NCBI RefSeq assembly: GCF_048771995.1
Contig: NC_133026.1
Coordinates: 118,563,501 to 118,627,500 of the forward strand
DNA: 64,000 nt
Direction: 5' to 3'
From: Taeniopygia guttata
Taxonomy: Eukaryota; Chordata; Aves; Passeriformes; Estrildidae
This document shows positions 50,095-61,705 of the stretch, piece by piece. The notes under the pieces were generated by a model. The model made no database searches. It was given only the letters and a program-made list of their open reading frames with translations, and was not told where the DNA came from. Both the position numbers and the translations under genes were made by a program. Numbering within the stretch: the stretch's first letter is position 1; the number at the start of each line of letters is the position of its first letter.

Positions 50095-50330
50095 TTACAA
50101 GACTAATTGGAGTTATTACAACAGTCTGCTTGGCTCCCTTCTCCCTTCTCTTGACTAATTAGCCTTTTAACATTACAAAATGGCTCTGGCACGAGCTGTC
50201 AGAAAGCACTGCTCCAGAGTCACTACTACACATGAAGCTGTCTGCACACATTCATAAGGAATTTGCCACTGCTGTTAGAAATCCTTGTTCTCATTCTTTT
50301 CTTTTCTTTTGCCTATTTAGGATGCTCTGG
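50095..50330. promoter_or_regulatory. Possible conserved regulatory element
   Basis: Homeodomain-type words (gactaattggagttatta at 50101-50118, tgactaattagcctttta at 50152-50169) flank non-repetitive balanced sequence. Nothing coding and no repeat is seen. Inference only. Confidence 0.25.
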
Positions 50331-50842
50331 GTCACTAGATGTTATCATTTGTACCTTCTCATTCTTTGCTCTGTCTCTCTGCATGCTTAGGGAATTCCCA
50401 TAAACACCAGCTTTGTTATTTCTCTTGGGTCAGTTGTGGCACTCCTTGCAACCAGGAAAAATGTGGAGTTCATCACTTCTGTATTAAAATACTGAGTTAG
50501 ATACAGAACTGTGAGCCTGCATTAGAAAACAGTATTTTTCAATGAGTCACATCACAAACTGCAGCTTGGTGTTTGTTTTCGCATTCCACTCTTTCTCTTA
50601 ATTCCCTGATTTACTCCATCAAGGAATACTGAGTTCTATTGTTTTAGGGAGTACTCCTAGTAATCAGGGCCCCTTTATCCCTACCATGGTCCTGCATAAA
50701 TATAGTGCCAGATTATCTCTTGAATAGTTTTTTTAAGAAGCAAAGGACAAACCAAACTGCAAAGTAAGTTGGAAGGAGCTGTTGGCACAGAGCTGGAACT
50801 TTCTACTTCCTGAGAGCAGGGGACAAAATGAGAGAATTGACA

Positions 50843-51118
50843 GGCTGAGAGAGATGGTGTTGTTCAGTCTTAAGACAGACTGAAAGACATGAGATCCTAG
50901 AAAGCCAGAGGGATCCTAGAGCACCTTCCTGCACCTAAAGGGATCCTACAAGTAGACTAGACATGGACTTTTCAGAAGAGCATGTAACAATAGTACATGG
51001 AGGAATGGCTTTAAGCTGAAGAGGGAAGGTTTAGGTTGGATATTAGCAAGAAAGCCTTCCTGTGAGGGTGTTAAAACACTGGAAGAGGTTCCCCAGGGAA
51101 GCTGTGGTTACCCTATCC
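50843..51118 (+). mobile_element. CR1 LINE fragment, 3' end missing
   Basis: The CR1 tail pattern reads through 'caggctgagagagatggtgt' and 'tgttcagtctt' (50841-50870), 'gacatggacttttcagaaga' (50960), 'ggaatggctttaagctgaag' (51001), 'tgtgagggtgttaaaacact' (51061) and 'aggttccccagggaagctgt' (51085). It then stops abruptly, without the usual final 100-150 bases (the 'cttccaaccc ... attctatg' end). It runs directly into a CR1 fragment of opposite orientation. Confidence 0.8.
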
Positions 51119-51149
51119 TTTCTCCTTTAGACTGTACTCAATTGATTCT

Positions 51150-51280
51150 CCATCCTCTCTGGTTGCTGAGGAGTGCCCCAAATACATAAGCAGCACCTTG
51201 CACTTGACCTTGTTAAACTTCATGAGGTTCTCACAGGACCATCTCTCAAGCCTGCCGTGGTCCCTCAAGGAAAAGAATTT
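51150..51280 (-). mobile_element. CR1 LINE internal fragment, inverted
   Basis: The plus strand reads as the reverse complement of a more upstream CR1 region: 'aatacataagcagcaccttg' (51181), 'ttgttaaacttcatgaggtt' (51210) and 'ccatctctcaagcctgccgt' (51239), with 'ggtccctc' after. The match ends near 51270-51280. Its own 3' end is also absent, so the two neighbouring fragments are joined by interior break points. Confidence 0.8.
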
Positions 51281-52424
51281 TATTGTGCACTGCTGTACCA
51301 CTCTGTAAAAATTGCACTCTGCTGTCTTTTTTTTCAGCAAGTGTTCTTTTTCTCGACTTCACCAGTGAAAATTCAAACTGTCTTGCTTTCCAATTTACGA
51401 TGTTTTCAAATGGTTTTTAGCGTCTAGAGAGCCCTCAAACAGCAACTGTATATTGGTCTTTCCTCAGCTGATGCCTATCACTGCCCCTTCCTCATGATGC
51501 TACCCCTGTGCTTTCCAGGCCAGCCTTTTAATTTAATACCTAGAGGAGGCAGTTACCAGAAGAGTTCCTCTAGGGGAACCTAATCTGCAGTAGCTCAGAT
51601 GCTTTGCTAAGAAAGCTTTTCTCAGGTATCCTTTCAAGGTACTTAAAAAGAAGAAAGATTTGTCTGGAAATTGCATTTTCCCTATTTTTCTTTTAGCTAG
51701 CATCAAATTCTTCTTTGGAGAAAACCATCATTATGAACTCTCAGATACATAAATTATTACTATTATTATTATTATTCCCCAAAAAAAACATTTAGCACTG
51801 AGTAAGTTATGTCTCATTAAATATGTATCTTGAAAACACCTGCAATGCACAACCAGAACTTGTTCTGAATATTTTGCAAAAGGAGTTTTATTTCTTTCCA
51901 TGGGCAATTGAAATGGAAATCTTTCTTTGATTGGTCAGGCGTTTACAAAATTTGTTAATGATTTTCTTAAGGGACACATTGGTGGTATTGATTTATAGAT
52001 GAGGAAAGGAAAAAGTTCATTACTGTGTTTAAATACAAGTGCCAAAAAGATGACTGTTAAAAGTACCAGGGACTGGCTAAACACAGACTCTTCATGACAG
52101 CATTTCTTATATAGTACTTCTCCCAGAAAGTCAAATTAAATGCTATATGCTCAATGTCCCATGTGTTTTCATTCACCATGACAACTAGCTAAATGTGACC
52201 TTGATTTTTAAATCCATGTGTTACTATCTGTAGTAAAAGAGAACTAAAAGTGAAAAATTCCTTAGCATTTTTTCTCCCAAAGGAAAGATAGGGTTACTTG
52301 ATTACTTGATTTTTCTTCTTTACTTTCAGACAATGTGATAGAAAAATTTTGAATATAAGACAGAAAGAAAAGTGGTGCATTTGTGTTTAAGGCAGGAAAA
52401 CTCAAATTCAATGTTAAGGCATAT
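51281..52424. other. Non-coding, no gene seen
   Basis: AT-rich with an (ATT)n microsatellite at 51753-51776. No exon or transposon is recognised. Confidence 0.5.
51753..51776. repeat. (ATT)n microsatellite
   Basis: Six to seven ATT units with one ATTAC interruption at the start. Confidence 0.9.
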
Positions 52425-52430
52425 TTTATT
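52425..52430 (-). terminator. Polyadenylation signal AATAAA
   Basis: AATAAA on the minus strand (tttatt on the plus strand), 10 bases after the stop codon of the frame at 52441-52701. AATAAA is frequent in AT-rich DNA, so its value comes only from the position behind a protein-like frame. Confidence 0.25.
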
Positions 52431-52440
52431 AGGGTAGTTA

Positions 52441-52701
52441 TTAAGATTGGTCAAACACTTTCCATTGATTCTGTTTTCCCGTAGAAAATAGGTTTTTAAC
52501 AAATTCTTTTGTGACTGCAATATTTGTTTTTAATAAAACTTTCTCCACTCCTTCTTTCTTAAGATTCTCAAGTATTGAGCTAGAATCAATTTTCCAAATG
52601 AGGTTCATTGCAATTGCTGCCAAAGATTTTTTTAGTCCCATGTGAACCAGGTTTGCACCTAGATGCCGCCTGCTATGGGAAGTCATAGGCACCCCCAACA
52701 T
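52441..52701 (-). CDS. Unidentified protein-like frame or retrocopy
   Basis: 86 codons on the minus strand, beginning MLGVPMTSHSRRHLGAN. The middle and end look like real protein: an amphipathic Leu/Ala/Ile segment (GLKKSLAAIAMNLIWKI, about residues 23-39), a charged Lys/Glu-rich helix-like segment (residues 45-56) and a Lys/Phe/Val-rich end before the stop. A very good splice acceptor precedes it on the minus strand: a pyrimidine tract ending tctctgcaag, exon base 1 at 52711. AATAAA follows 10 bases after the stop. Against a normal internal exon, the frame has an in-frame TGA immediately upstream of the ATG, so it would have to be a terminal exon translated from this ATG or read in from another frame. 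I do not recognise the family. Alternatives are a decayed processed pseudogene or chance. Confidence 0.3.
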   Translation of the reverse strand: MLGVPMTSHSRRHLGANLVHMGLKKSLAAIAMNLIWKIDSSSILENLKKEGVEKVLLKTNIAVTKEFVKNLFSTGKQNQWKVFDQS

Positions 52702-52730
52702 TCAAATTTTCCTTGCAGAGAGGAAAAAGG

Positions 52731-55700
52731 ATAGAAAATACCTTTAAGATTTGGACTGCAGGTAACCCCAAAAAAAGGTTTTTTCCTCACTAGCATTTAA
52801 TTGGAGGAAACCAATGGAGGGGAATTTTAAGCATGTTAAGCAAGGTTGGTAACCTGCCTTTTTTTTCCAGAGGGCCTACCAGTTAAGTCTTTCTTCCAAA
52901 ACTGGAAACATGAAATCAATTTTCTCCTCCTCCAGAGGATTTAAACATTTATATCCCATATTCTCAAACATTAAAGATGGGATGTTCTTCAGCTAAGAGT
53001 TCTCTAGCTTGCTACAGCAATGATGTTCTCATATAGGGTATCCTGAGATAAACACTCCTCAGTTGCCCATATGAAAGGATCCCGTCCTGTAGAATAGAAA
53101 ACAATGCACGTTTCTGACACAAAGTGAAGTGACTCATGCCAGCCTTGTTTCAAAAGAGGGCTCTGCTATTCTGTTGCCCAAATCCAGCCAATATTTAAGC
53201 ATTTTAAAAATGTAGTTTGAAAACTCTCAGTTGAAACTTTTTAAGCTTTTGGTAACTCTGTTTCCAAAGAATATTTTTTGCACTTCAGTTGGATATGTAA
53301 TTGAAATAGACTGTTTGGGACTGTTTAGGCTATCAAATCCATTTAACCATGTCCATAAGGATTTCCTGTCAGATCCCAGCAACATGGAAAAAGAAGGTGT
53401 CGTATTTGAATGAAATGTAAAAAAGGCTTGTACAGCTGAGCAGCAATTAGAATACTAGAAAGAGATAGCAATATCAATTAAAGAGGGAAAGAAATTGGTT
53501 GGAAAATAATACTGCATGAGGAATTGGGGTGGGCAGGAGATTTGGACCCAAGGTAACTGGGCCTGCATGGGATGCAGGATAGATAAGATAAGGGAGTAGA
53601 CAGAGATCTCTGTGTACCTTATCACACTATTCCCTGGAGGATAAGAAAAAAATCACAGTACTTTTGAGTCCCGCTTGTCTGCAGGCAAGACACAGCTCTT
53701 GCACATCACATCAGAGCTGCCCATGGTGGATATGCTCTGGCTGGTGCAGACCCCATAGCAGCAAGCAATTTTCCACACCACAAATATATTGGTACTTACT
53801 GTGAGGGCACTAAGCTTGGGGATATCCAGCACAGGTTTTGATAGGAAAACAGAAGGGAATTAAATTCCCAAAGTATTTTCTATTTTAAATACCAACTTGG
53901 AAGATTATAATGTAAAGCTAAGCCACGAATGATGCCAGAAGGCAATTTGCCTGCAATATTTCTTTTTCTCAGGTACCACCAACTGGCACTTTGGGTACAC
54001 AAGCCCATCCTCCTCCAGTTCAGTGGGCTCATAGGGGCATCCAGGGGAAGTCACACTGAGTGACACTAGCCTGCCACCCCACTGAGGTGTTCAGAATTTC
54101 TCTTTGGAGGCAACTTACCTCTCTTCCTTCACTATGCAGGAGCTTGTAAGATAGGTGCTAAGTGTAAAGGCATCCAGATGGTCTTGATTCTACTGTTATC
54201 CCACAGGACATCCATCATCTGCACTATACAGAGAACCTACACTTTTTCTGAGATATAATCAAAAGTATTTAACAAAAACACTGCTGTTTGTGGGACTTCT
54301 CAGTTTGCTAAGGGCGAGAAGGAAATGGCAAGAAGGGGAAATGAACCTTGTTAAATTTTGTGCTCCTCTAGGATTTGTGACCATTTAATGAAGAAAAGAA
54401 GTTTCAGATGGTCACTTATCTTTGGCATGCCTTTCTGGAGAAATGTGGGCAGATTTATAGAGAAAAAAAATACTCCTCCTTGGAGATGCAGTAAACAAAG
54501 CAACTCATTCTTCAAACAGATAAAGCTCTTCTTAATGTGGAGGACTTTCAAAAATATCAGGTCCTGCTTCTTTAAATTATATGGCCAAAATCCTTTTGGC
54601 CTTTTGACCTAAAGTTCCCCCCTAATGAAAGGATGATAGCACTTTCCTGTTGCAATGTGTCCCTGTCCTCAGAAACATGCTGTAAAAATAAATTCATTGT
54701 GTTCACAAAAGCTTTAGATACAATATTGTGAGCCATGAAAATGTTCATGGGGAATTTAATAACTCCGTCTTTAGAGCAGGATATGAATTGTGTATAGTAA
54801 ATAAGGCCTCTGGGCACAAACATTGTGTAGCTGCTCATTGTTTGAACTCTGCCAATCCTAAGAATTGAATGAAAAGAGAGGAATGGAAAAAGAGCTGATT
54901 TTACCTTTTCTATTTCCCTTTACTTAGAAAATTTTACTTTTGATACTTCTTGACTTCTGAAAGTTTTCCTTGCCAGCTCTTGCAAACTTTTAAGATATAT
55001 TTAACATTCAATTAAAAGATTTTTCTTCAAATCAGGAGGAGGTTTGCTTTGCATGTAGCTCCCAGATTGCTCCTGGCTACATCCATATTTTGATTCAGCT
55101 GAAAAGGGTCCATAAATATATTTGTTCTTCAGAGCAGGCCTTTTCACTGCTCCCTCATCTTGATGTTAAGGAACCTCAGCTGACTGCAGTAAGAAAACTT
55201 GTGCTAATAAGAAAACCTTATTATATTTTTTGGCACTGAAAGTAGGCACACTTCCTCATAGAACTGACTGCAGAAATCAACATAAATCAAAATTTTGAAG
55301 AACCTTGGTTTATTCAAAATAATTTTTTATTTTCGTTATTAAATTTATTATATTCCATCTGAAGTTTAACTGACAGGTTTTCGCTTGGAGTGTCCTCTTA
55401 TCTCTGAGTTATTGTTGCTATTGTCCTGAAAACAGTACTGTTCATGGTGCAAACTCTCACAAGGAATAGACAAATTACTGTTCCTAAAGGAAATCAAAAA
55501 ATGAAAGAAATACACAGAATGAATCTTTTAAAGACAGAACTATAACAAGGTTAAATTTTATTTCATGTCATTTCCTTCTATGTTCTATTTAGACAGAAAT
55601 CTATGCAGTCTCTGTATATCTGTCAAACAGAAAATACTGATAAATGAGCTTGGGTATAGTATACTTTCACGGGTCTTGTTTGTTTTCCATCTTTTTTTTT

Positions 55701-56384
55701 TTTTTAACATAAGAGTCAAAGATATACTTTTGTTTGGTCCCTGAAAATGTCGGGAGAAGCAGTCTGCAGGAATAACTAACTGATATGATGAGGTGAATTA
55801 TCTGCCTACCAGAAGACAGCCAGCGTGACTGGGACTGAGCCCTGCCCGCGCTGGTGCAGAACAACAGAAAAGCCAGTCAGGTTTTACATGTTCAATTTTG
55901 AAAAGATAGCCTCCTGTACAAGTTCTTATCTGGGGTATTCAAGTCAATGATTGCAGTCTGGTTTTCTTGAAACAGTCGCATCATGTCATGCATCATCACA
56001 CATGCACCTCTCTACTGAAAACGGAGGAATTTCTGTTAAACCTAAACCCCTGCTTATTATATACCAAACCTACTAAAGCCAAAGAATATCTTCCTCCCAA
56101 AATCCCTTTTTCCCAGTTAGCCATTTCAGACATCTACAGAAATAACCATCTGTAGTACAGATGCTAGAAGTTAAAGATCAAGTGGTAGACTTAATGCTGA
56201 ATTTCACTTTTATGTTTAGACTTGTATGACCAGGTCTCATTCTCTAGTGGATTTATATGATTCTATTTTCCTTTTAAAAATATATGAGAGAAATGCTTAC
56301 AGGCCCTTAAATGCAGTAGTATGAATACAACACTATAATTAATGCCCTGGTCTACTCTCTCTTTTTCTTTTTTTATTTTCAGCG
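52731..56384. other. Non-coding, no supported gene
   Basis: No transposon or CpG cluster. Two minus-strand frames, 54572-54838 (88 codons) and 54351-54551 (66 codons), follow each other in different phases. They could be remnants of something coding, but I see no motif in either. A poly(T) run lies at about 55692-55705. Confidence 0.45.
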
Positions 56385-56720
56385 TACAAGTCCTGTGGAG
56401 TTTGCAGATTGATTCAATTGCAAAGTTAGATTCCCACTGTGATAGCCGTTTTCAAACCACTGGGCTATTCTGCCTGTCCTGCCAGCTAGGGAACAATGGG
56501 TGCTAATTAAAACCCTGCTTAAAAGGTTCCCCCTTTACTTCAGCATTGAGGCTTTCAGGGGGCAGACGGGGGAAGGATGCCTTGTTCTGTTTATGCATAT
56601 GCAAGCACTTAGTGAGCTGGGTGGCTGACTGTGGGTCGAGAAAACACTACAAAAGCCTGGTGCTTATAGGAAAGGGCTGGATTTCAACCCGATAAGGTTA
56701 GTTAACAGACTAGACTGAAG
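56385..56720. promoter_or_regulatory. Enhancer-like block with clustered factor sites
   Basis: Within 220 bases there are a SOX-type word (aacaatgg, 56492-56499), a homeodomain word (ctaatta, 56503-56509), an octamer-like ttatgcatatgcaa (56591-56604), a GATA word (cgataagg, 56690-56697) and an HNF1-half-site-like gttagttaac (56697-56706). Composition is balanced and non-repetitive, and two CpGs persist (agacgggg, ggtcgag). This density of strong words is unusual in the window and typical of developmental enhancers, but conservation or activity cannot be seen here. Confidence 0.35.
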
Positions 56721-57997
56721 AGGGCCCAGCTGTATTTTCTTTCCAAAATTTGAGGCACATTTCAAAATAGAGATCGAGGCTTTTATCATTTGCTTTTACT
56801 GAGATACTCAGGTCTCTGTCTTCTTGTATTGGAGTGAACACTTTTCCTAAAGTATAAGGATAAGAAGTAATAGTTTATTTTATTTTTACTAATGAAATTA
56901 ATATTTTAAACAACTGGCTTGTAAGCAAACTGCTTGTGCCAAAATGTATATATGGAGTAAAATTTCTTTCTTACATCAAGGGTTTGTTTCTTTTGCCAAT
57001 TTTTTAATAAAACTTTAAGAGCTCTCATTAGACACTTTTGTTGCTCAGTGGTATAACTGAGTTCTAAGAAGTATATCAACCTCTACCATTTTCAAGGTGG
57101 AAAAATGAGAAATGGCCTATACCTTAGAGCTTCATTTTTAAATTAATATATAAAACTGCTCAGTACCAAAATATGGCAGATAAAGACTCAGTTTCATTAT
57201 GTCAAGCAATTCAATATGCTTTGGTTTTCAGCGAGAGCTGAAAAAGAAAACACAACACTGCAAATAAACTCATCAATAAGCCACACAGGTTTTTGTTTGA
57301 TGTCATTTGTAACTGACAACTTGATCAATCTTGCATTGAATAGTCCCTTAGAAATACAAGAGTAATAGGAGCAGAATCTGTCTCATTTCTTTTGTTGAAT
57401 AGCAGTTCACTTGGTGGCATTCACAAACCTGTCCTAGCCTTCTTCAGCTGTTTTTCTTGTATAAAACTATCTCATCCATTGAGGTAGTAGAAAATATTTA
57501 AGGGGACAAATTGCATGTCATTGATAGTGAATGGTTGAAATGAAAAATTCACAGATAACCTCATAGTTTGACAGGTATTATTCTAAATCTTCCTGCTTGT
57601 TTCAATCTCTATGAAGAATGAGTGCTTGTGCAGAAATCAGGAGTGCCTTTCAAATTAGTCACCCACCAAAAAGACTATTAATTTTTTTTTTGCTGTCTGC
57701 AAACACTGAATAAATTGTTAGCTGTATAGCTATTTTAATTAAAGGCCTGATAAGATATTTCTCATTTTTATCTTTACAGCCATATGCTGTAATAATTAAT
57801 ATTGCTTAATAGAGCTACTTGCATGCTGAAGACTGCTTAAAAGACTAAAGATGTCTAGGATCAGGGCATATGGCCTTTGTTGTGAGCCCCATGCACTGAG
57901 GAATAAAGACAGTGAAGCCCAACCTCCTACTCTCACTTTGTCACTCCGTGGCTGTTCACACTGTGATTCCTGCTGTGGGGAGAAGACAACTGCTTTT
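56721..57997. other. Non-coding, no gene seen
   Basis: AT-rich unique sequence with no exon, repeat family or CpG cluster recognised. Confidence 0.5.
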
Positions 57998-58070
57998 TCT
58001 TCTAATTTTTCCATTTTTTTCTCTTTTTTCTTCTCTCGCTCTTCTTCTTTTTTTTTTTTTTTTTTTTTTT
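57998..58070. repeat. Polypyrimidine tract ending in 23 T
   Basis: T/C-only sequence (ttttctctttt, ttcttctctcgctcttcttc) followed by an uninterrupted T run at 58048-58070. It accounts for the Phe- and Ser-rich frames crossing it and the Lys/Arg-rich frame on the other strand. Confidence 0.92.
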
Positions 58071-61000
58071 AAATTGTTGTTGTTTCCCATAGGAGTGGAG
58101 AGGGGAATGAGACTGCTTGGGAGAAACCTGTCTCTGCCCTTGCATTTGCTTTCCCATTTACTCTGCTGGGCATGCAGAACAGTGAAGGTTCTGAGCAAAG
58201 GGGACAGGACCTGAGTCAGTGTGCCAGCCCAGCCACCCTTCTCATGAGCACAGCAAAATTCATATCAATGGAAAAGCAAGGTGCTTATGACAAAACTGTA
58301 GTCCCAAGCCCAGATGCACACATTTGTTCATAGATAGGCAGGAGCTTTGCTAAGGTGATGCCTTACACAGATACTCAGTTCTGAAAGAGCTGCCATGCAG
58401 CCTCCAAGGTCTGATCCTGTAGCCCACGTACCACTGCCTCACCAGGATGAGGAGATGGGAACCACCTGAAGAGCCTCTCTCTATAACAAACACCTACAGC
58501 CAGTGCTAAGCACCAGGTCTGTCTATTTGAAGACCTCTTGAACAGGCACTTCAGAGGGTGAAGATAATTTTAGGAACACCTCAGCAAGGATGTTACTTCT
58601 TTATTCACAGGAGCTTTTTTAGGGATTACTCAACAGTATGAACTGAAATAATCAAATAATAAAAGCTGTTGCCCAGACCTGCACTAACAAAGAGCGTTTT
58701 CCCTGGTCACAGGCAAGAATCCAAAAAAGATTAACAAAACCCTGTTAGTGGCTAATCCCTGGAAAGGTAGTCTAACAACAGATTTCTCTGTTTTCTGCCA
58801 GCATCACCCAGCTTTGATAGTTAAACCTCAAGGAGTGAAGTTCAGCTAGACAGCTGGCCAGCGTCACACAAGCTTGCTGAATGGAAATGTGAAATCCAGG
58901 ACTAGGTGCCTTTTGATCTCAACTTCTCAATTACTCATCTTCATATCTGCTCCTGCCTGTGCCACCTCAGGAATGGTTGATGCCAGCTCAGGGCAACATT
59001 TCTCATCAGATAAATAGATAAGAATGGTCTAATTTGCCTCAGCCCATCTATGTCCATTTTCCTAAAGGATCATACCATCTGTTCCTCAGTTGGATGCTGA
59101 GGATAGCCAGGAGCAGATAAGATTTTCTCAGAACACACTGGTGATTGCTCCTGGGAAACAAAGTCATGGATTCCTGGGAGACTGACAAACTACGCCCCAC
59201 TGTGGTAATGGAAAACTGGACACTGCATCTCTTCTGTCCTGTGGCCTTCACAAGGATACTGTGTGAGATGGTAGCAAGAGAAAGATTTCCACCATTTTCA
59301 TTCTTGGGCTGTGGGTCCCAGTTGCCAGGAGCATAACTTTGTGTGTTCAAAAGCTGATCTAACTCTAACACTCCTTCACTCTCTCTGCCAGGTATGAACA
59401 GGCTCAGTGTAAACCTGAGCAGTCAACTTCTGGAACCAACCTACAGTTGGAATAAGGTGGGGAGGGGGAAAATATTTCTGATTTTAGGGACACATTTAGT
59501 GTGCACATTAAGGCACTTAGTTTTTTGGGTGCAGATAATAATCTGATGACCCAGGAACTCACTTTTCAAGACACTTGTAATAGCTAAATTTTTTAATGAA
59601 GGAAAAGAAACTATTATCCTTGAGTAAATCTAGTCTGATCTAAAGGGGATGCTTGAACTCAGGATATTGTATTAAAATGTTGTGCATAGGCTTTAATATA
59701 TCGAATTCTCACCTTTTTATAGCATTCTGTAACAAATGTTATTGTGTCTCTGATAAGTACATTTGTTTGAATCAGTAGATTTAAGGCTGGTGACCAAATT
59801 CTTTTATTTTCAACAGCTAATTAACACAGCTTCTGGGCTTCAATCTTGAATTAAATACACCGGTTCCATGATTAACATGATTCTTTGTCAATCCATTTCT
59901 TCTTATCCCCCATCCTATCCATTGTGACTGAACTTTAATGCCACCTGTGAGACTGGCAGGTGGGTCACATCCACTCTTGCACAGAACTTGTGCTGTGCAG
60001 AGATGAGTTAGGAAGGATCCTGCAGGATCTTTCATCCCAATTTCTTCTGACTCTGTGTATCAGTGTGACTTCTAAGAAAGTCCAAGAAGATATGGAGCCT
60101 GCAAGAAGGTATAGGCAGCTCTGCAAGAATTCCTACACCAGTTCTGACAATGCACATGCGTTAATGTGTGCTCAGGCATAAGCCTTACCCTGGACTAATG
60201 CGCTAAAAACTTGTGATTACTGTAGTACATATTCTAACCTAGTTATCTCTAATTCAGGGAGGTGTTTAGATAACACGTCATTTAACCCAGAGCTTTTTCT
60301 CTGGTGGAAAAAAGAGCTCCTCTTACCAGGAGCTAGATTCACTGGATATTATTTGAAATTGGCTTATATATGTCCTGAACATAATCAAAAGCAATCTTAC
60401 AAGCCTTATTCTGTAGTCCACAAGAAAGATGAACTACCCCTAGAGTTTCCATACTCTTTCTTCTCAGAGGATCTAAAAGAATTCTTAAGGGTCTATATAT
60501 CAATGGAAAGTACTTATCATCATTTCACTTTTGGTTGTCAATTTTTGCCTGTTGCCAGGGGTATTTGTAAATATCAGTGGCCAATGTCTTGGTGGCTGAT
60601 GGTGATGTGCTATGTTTGTTTATGTTTCTGATGGCCATTGGAAGCCTATGTCTGAGTGATTTTGAGAACCCAAGAGCAATTTTAATTTATTCTACAAATT
60701 GGTGCAGTAATTCAGAAGAAAAGAGCTTTTGCACTGGGATAAAACCTGTCATTGTTTTGTGGGTTTAAATGCTTTTCTCAAAGTATATGTGGATAAAACT
60801 TCCAACAAGGAGTGCCAGTATGTGGCTAGATATTGATCAAACAGGTGAATAATTGCAATAAATTTAGGCTTACCACATCAATTATAAGCATTATCCTTTC
60901 CGTATGCTATGGACAAAATATATTCAGATACTGTGATAGCTTAATGAAATGTGATTTAAATACAGTAAATTAGATCCTACTGGGTTAGTAACAAAATGCA

Positions 61001-61539
61001 GGTGATGTGCACAAAAAAAAAAGTGCAGTGAAATTGTGCAGCTTGCTGACGGTGGAGATTTCACATACCCCTACCTTATTCTGAATTGTATTGTTTCCTG
61101 CTCTGGGAAGCCGCAGAAATTGTATCATAGAGTATTTTGATAGTTCAAATGCATTTATACATAATGATGAGACAAGTGCCATGCCTGTAATGTCTGCAGA
61201 GGTTTGCATACTGGAAGATTGCTCAAAAATGATGTAAGATTTTACTAAAATATAGAAATCTGCTGTCTCAAACCAGTAGCAAGTGCTCAGTCTGAAACAA
61301 AGCTAACCCGAAAATAACAAAAAAGCTGCTTTCTGTTCCCTGCTAGTGCCAAGGGCCTTAACACTGTGCACATAGTATATAAATAAACCACTGTGATCAA
61401 CACCTGAGAGCTTATAAATGTCTGAAATGTATGGTGACAATTTGCAGAACTTCTGCATTGCTCCCTCATGCCCACTTATGAACTATTTGGATAATCTGGA
61501 ACCTGTTAGGCAGTACCATACACCATTGTTTGCTGGTCT
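58071..61539. other. Non-coding, no supported gene
   Basis: Part of this interval (58071-59450) is slightly GC-richer than average. Frames of 107 (59048-59371, minus) and 92 codons (60353-60631, plus) have no motif, and the overlapping frames on other strands and phases suggest chance. No transposon is recognised. Confidence 0.45.
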
Positions 61540-61705
61540 GCTCTAGGCCTGCGCAGTGCAATAGTAAACACTGCTAGGAATGCTTCAGTTTGTACTGGGG
61601 AGGGCAGAGACGTGCAGCTCTCCCTCGCTGTTTGCAATGCAAGTGTGCGTGGCAAATTGAGTTGCAATTGGACCACCTTAGCCACCTGGTAAAACCATGT
61701 CTGCT
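61540..61705. promoter_or_regulatory. Possible conserved regulatory element
   Basis: A short block with retained CpGs (ctgcgcagtg, agacgtgcag, ccctcgctg, tgtgcgtgg), a TEAD-type word (ggaatgc, 61577) and tightly spaced 'gcaatgcaag' and 'gttgcaattgg' words. No repeat and no coding frame. Inference from appearance only. Confidence 0.25.

Noticed and set aside
57478..57491. let-7-like start (ttgaggtagtag)
   Set aside because: The match stops after about 12 bases and no complementary arm is nearby.
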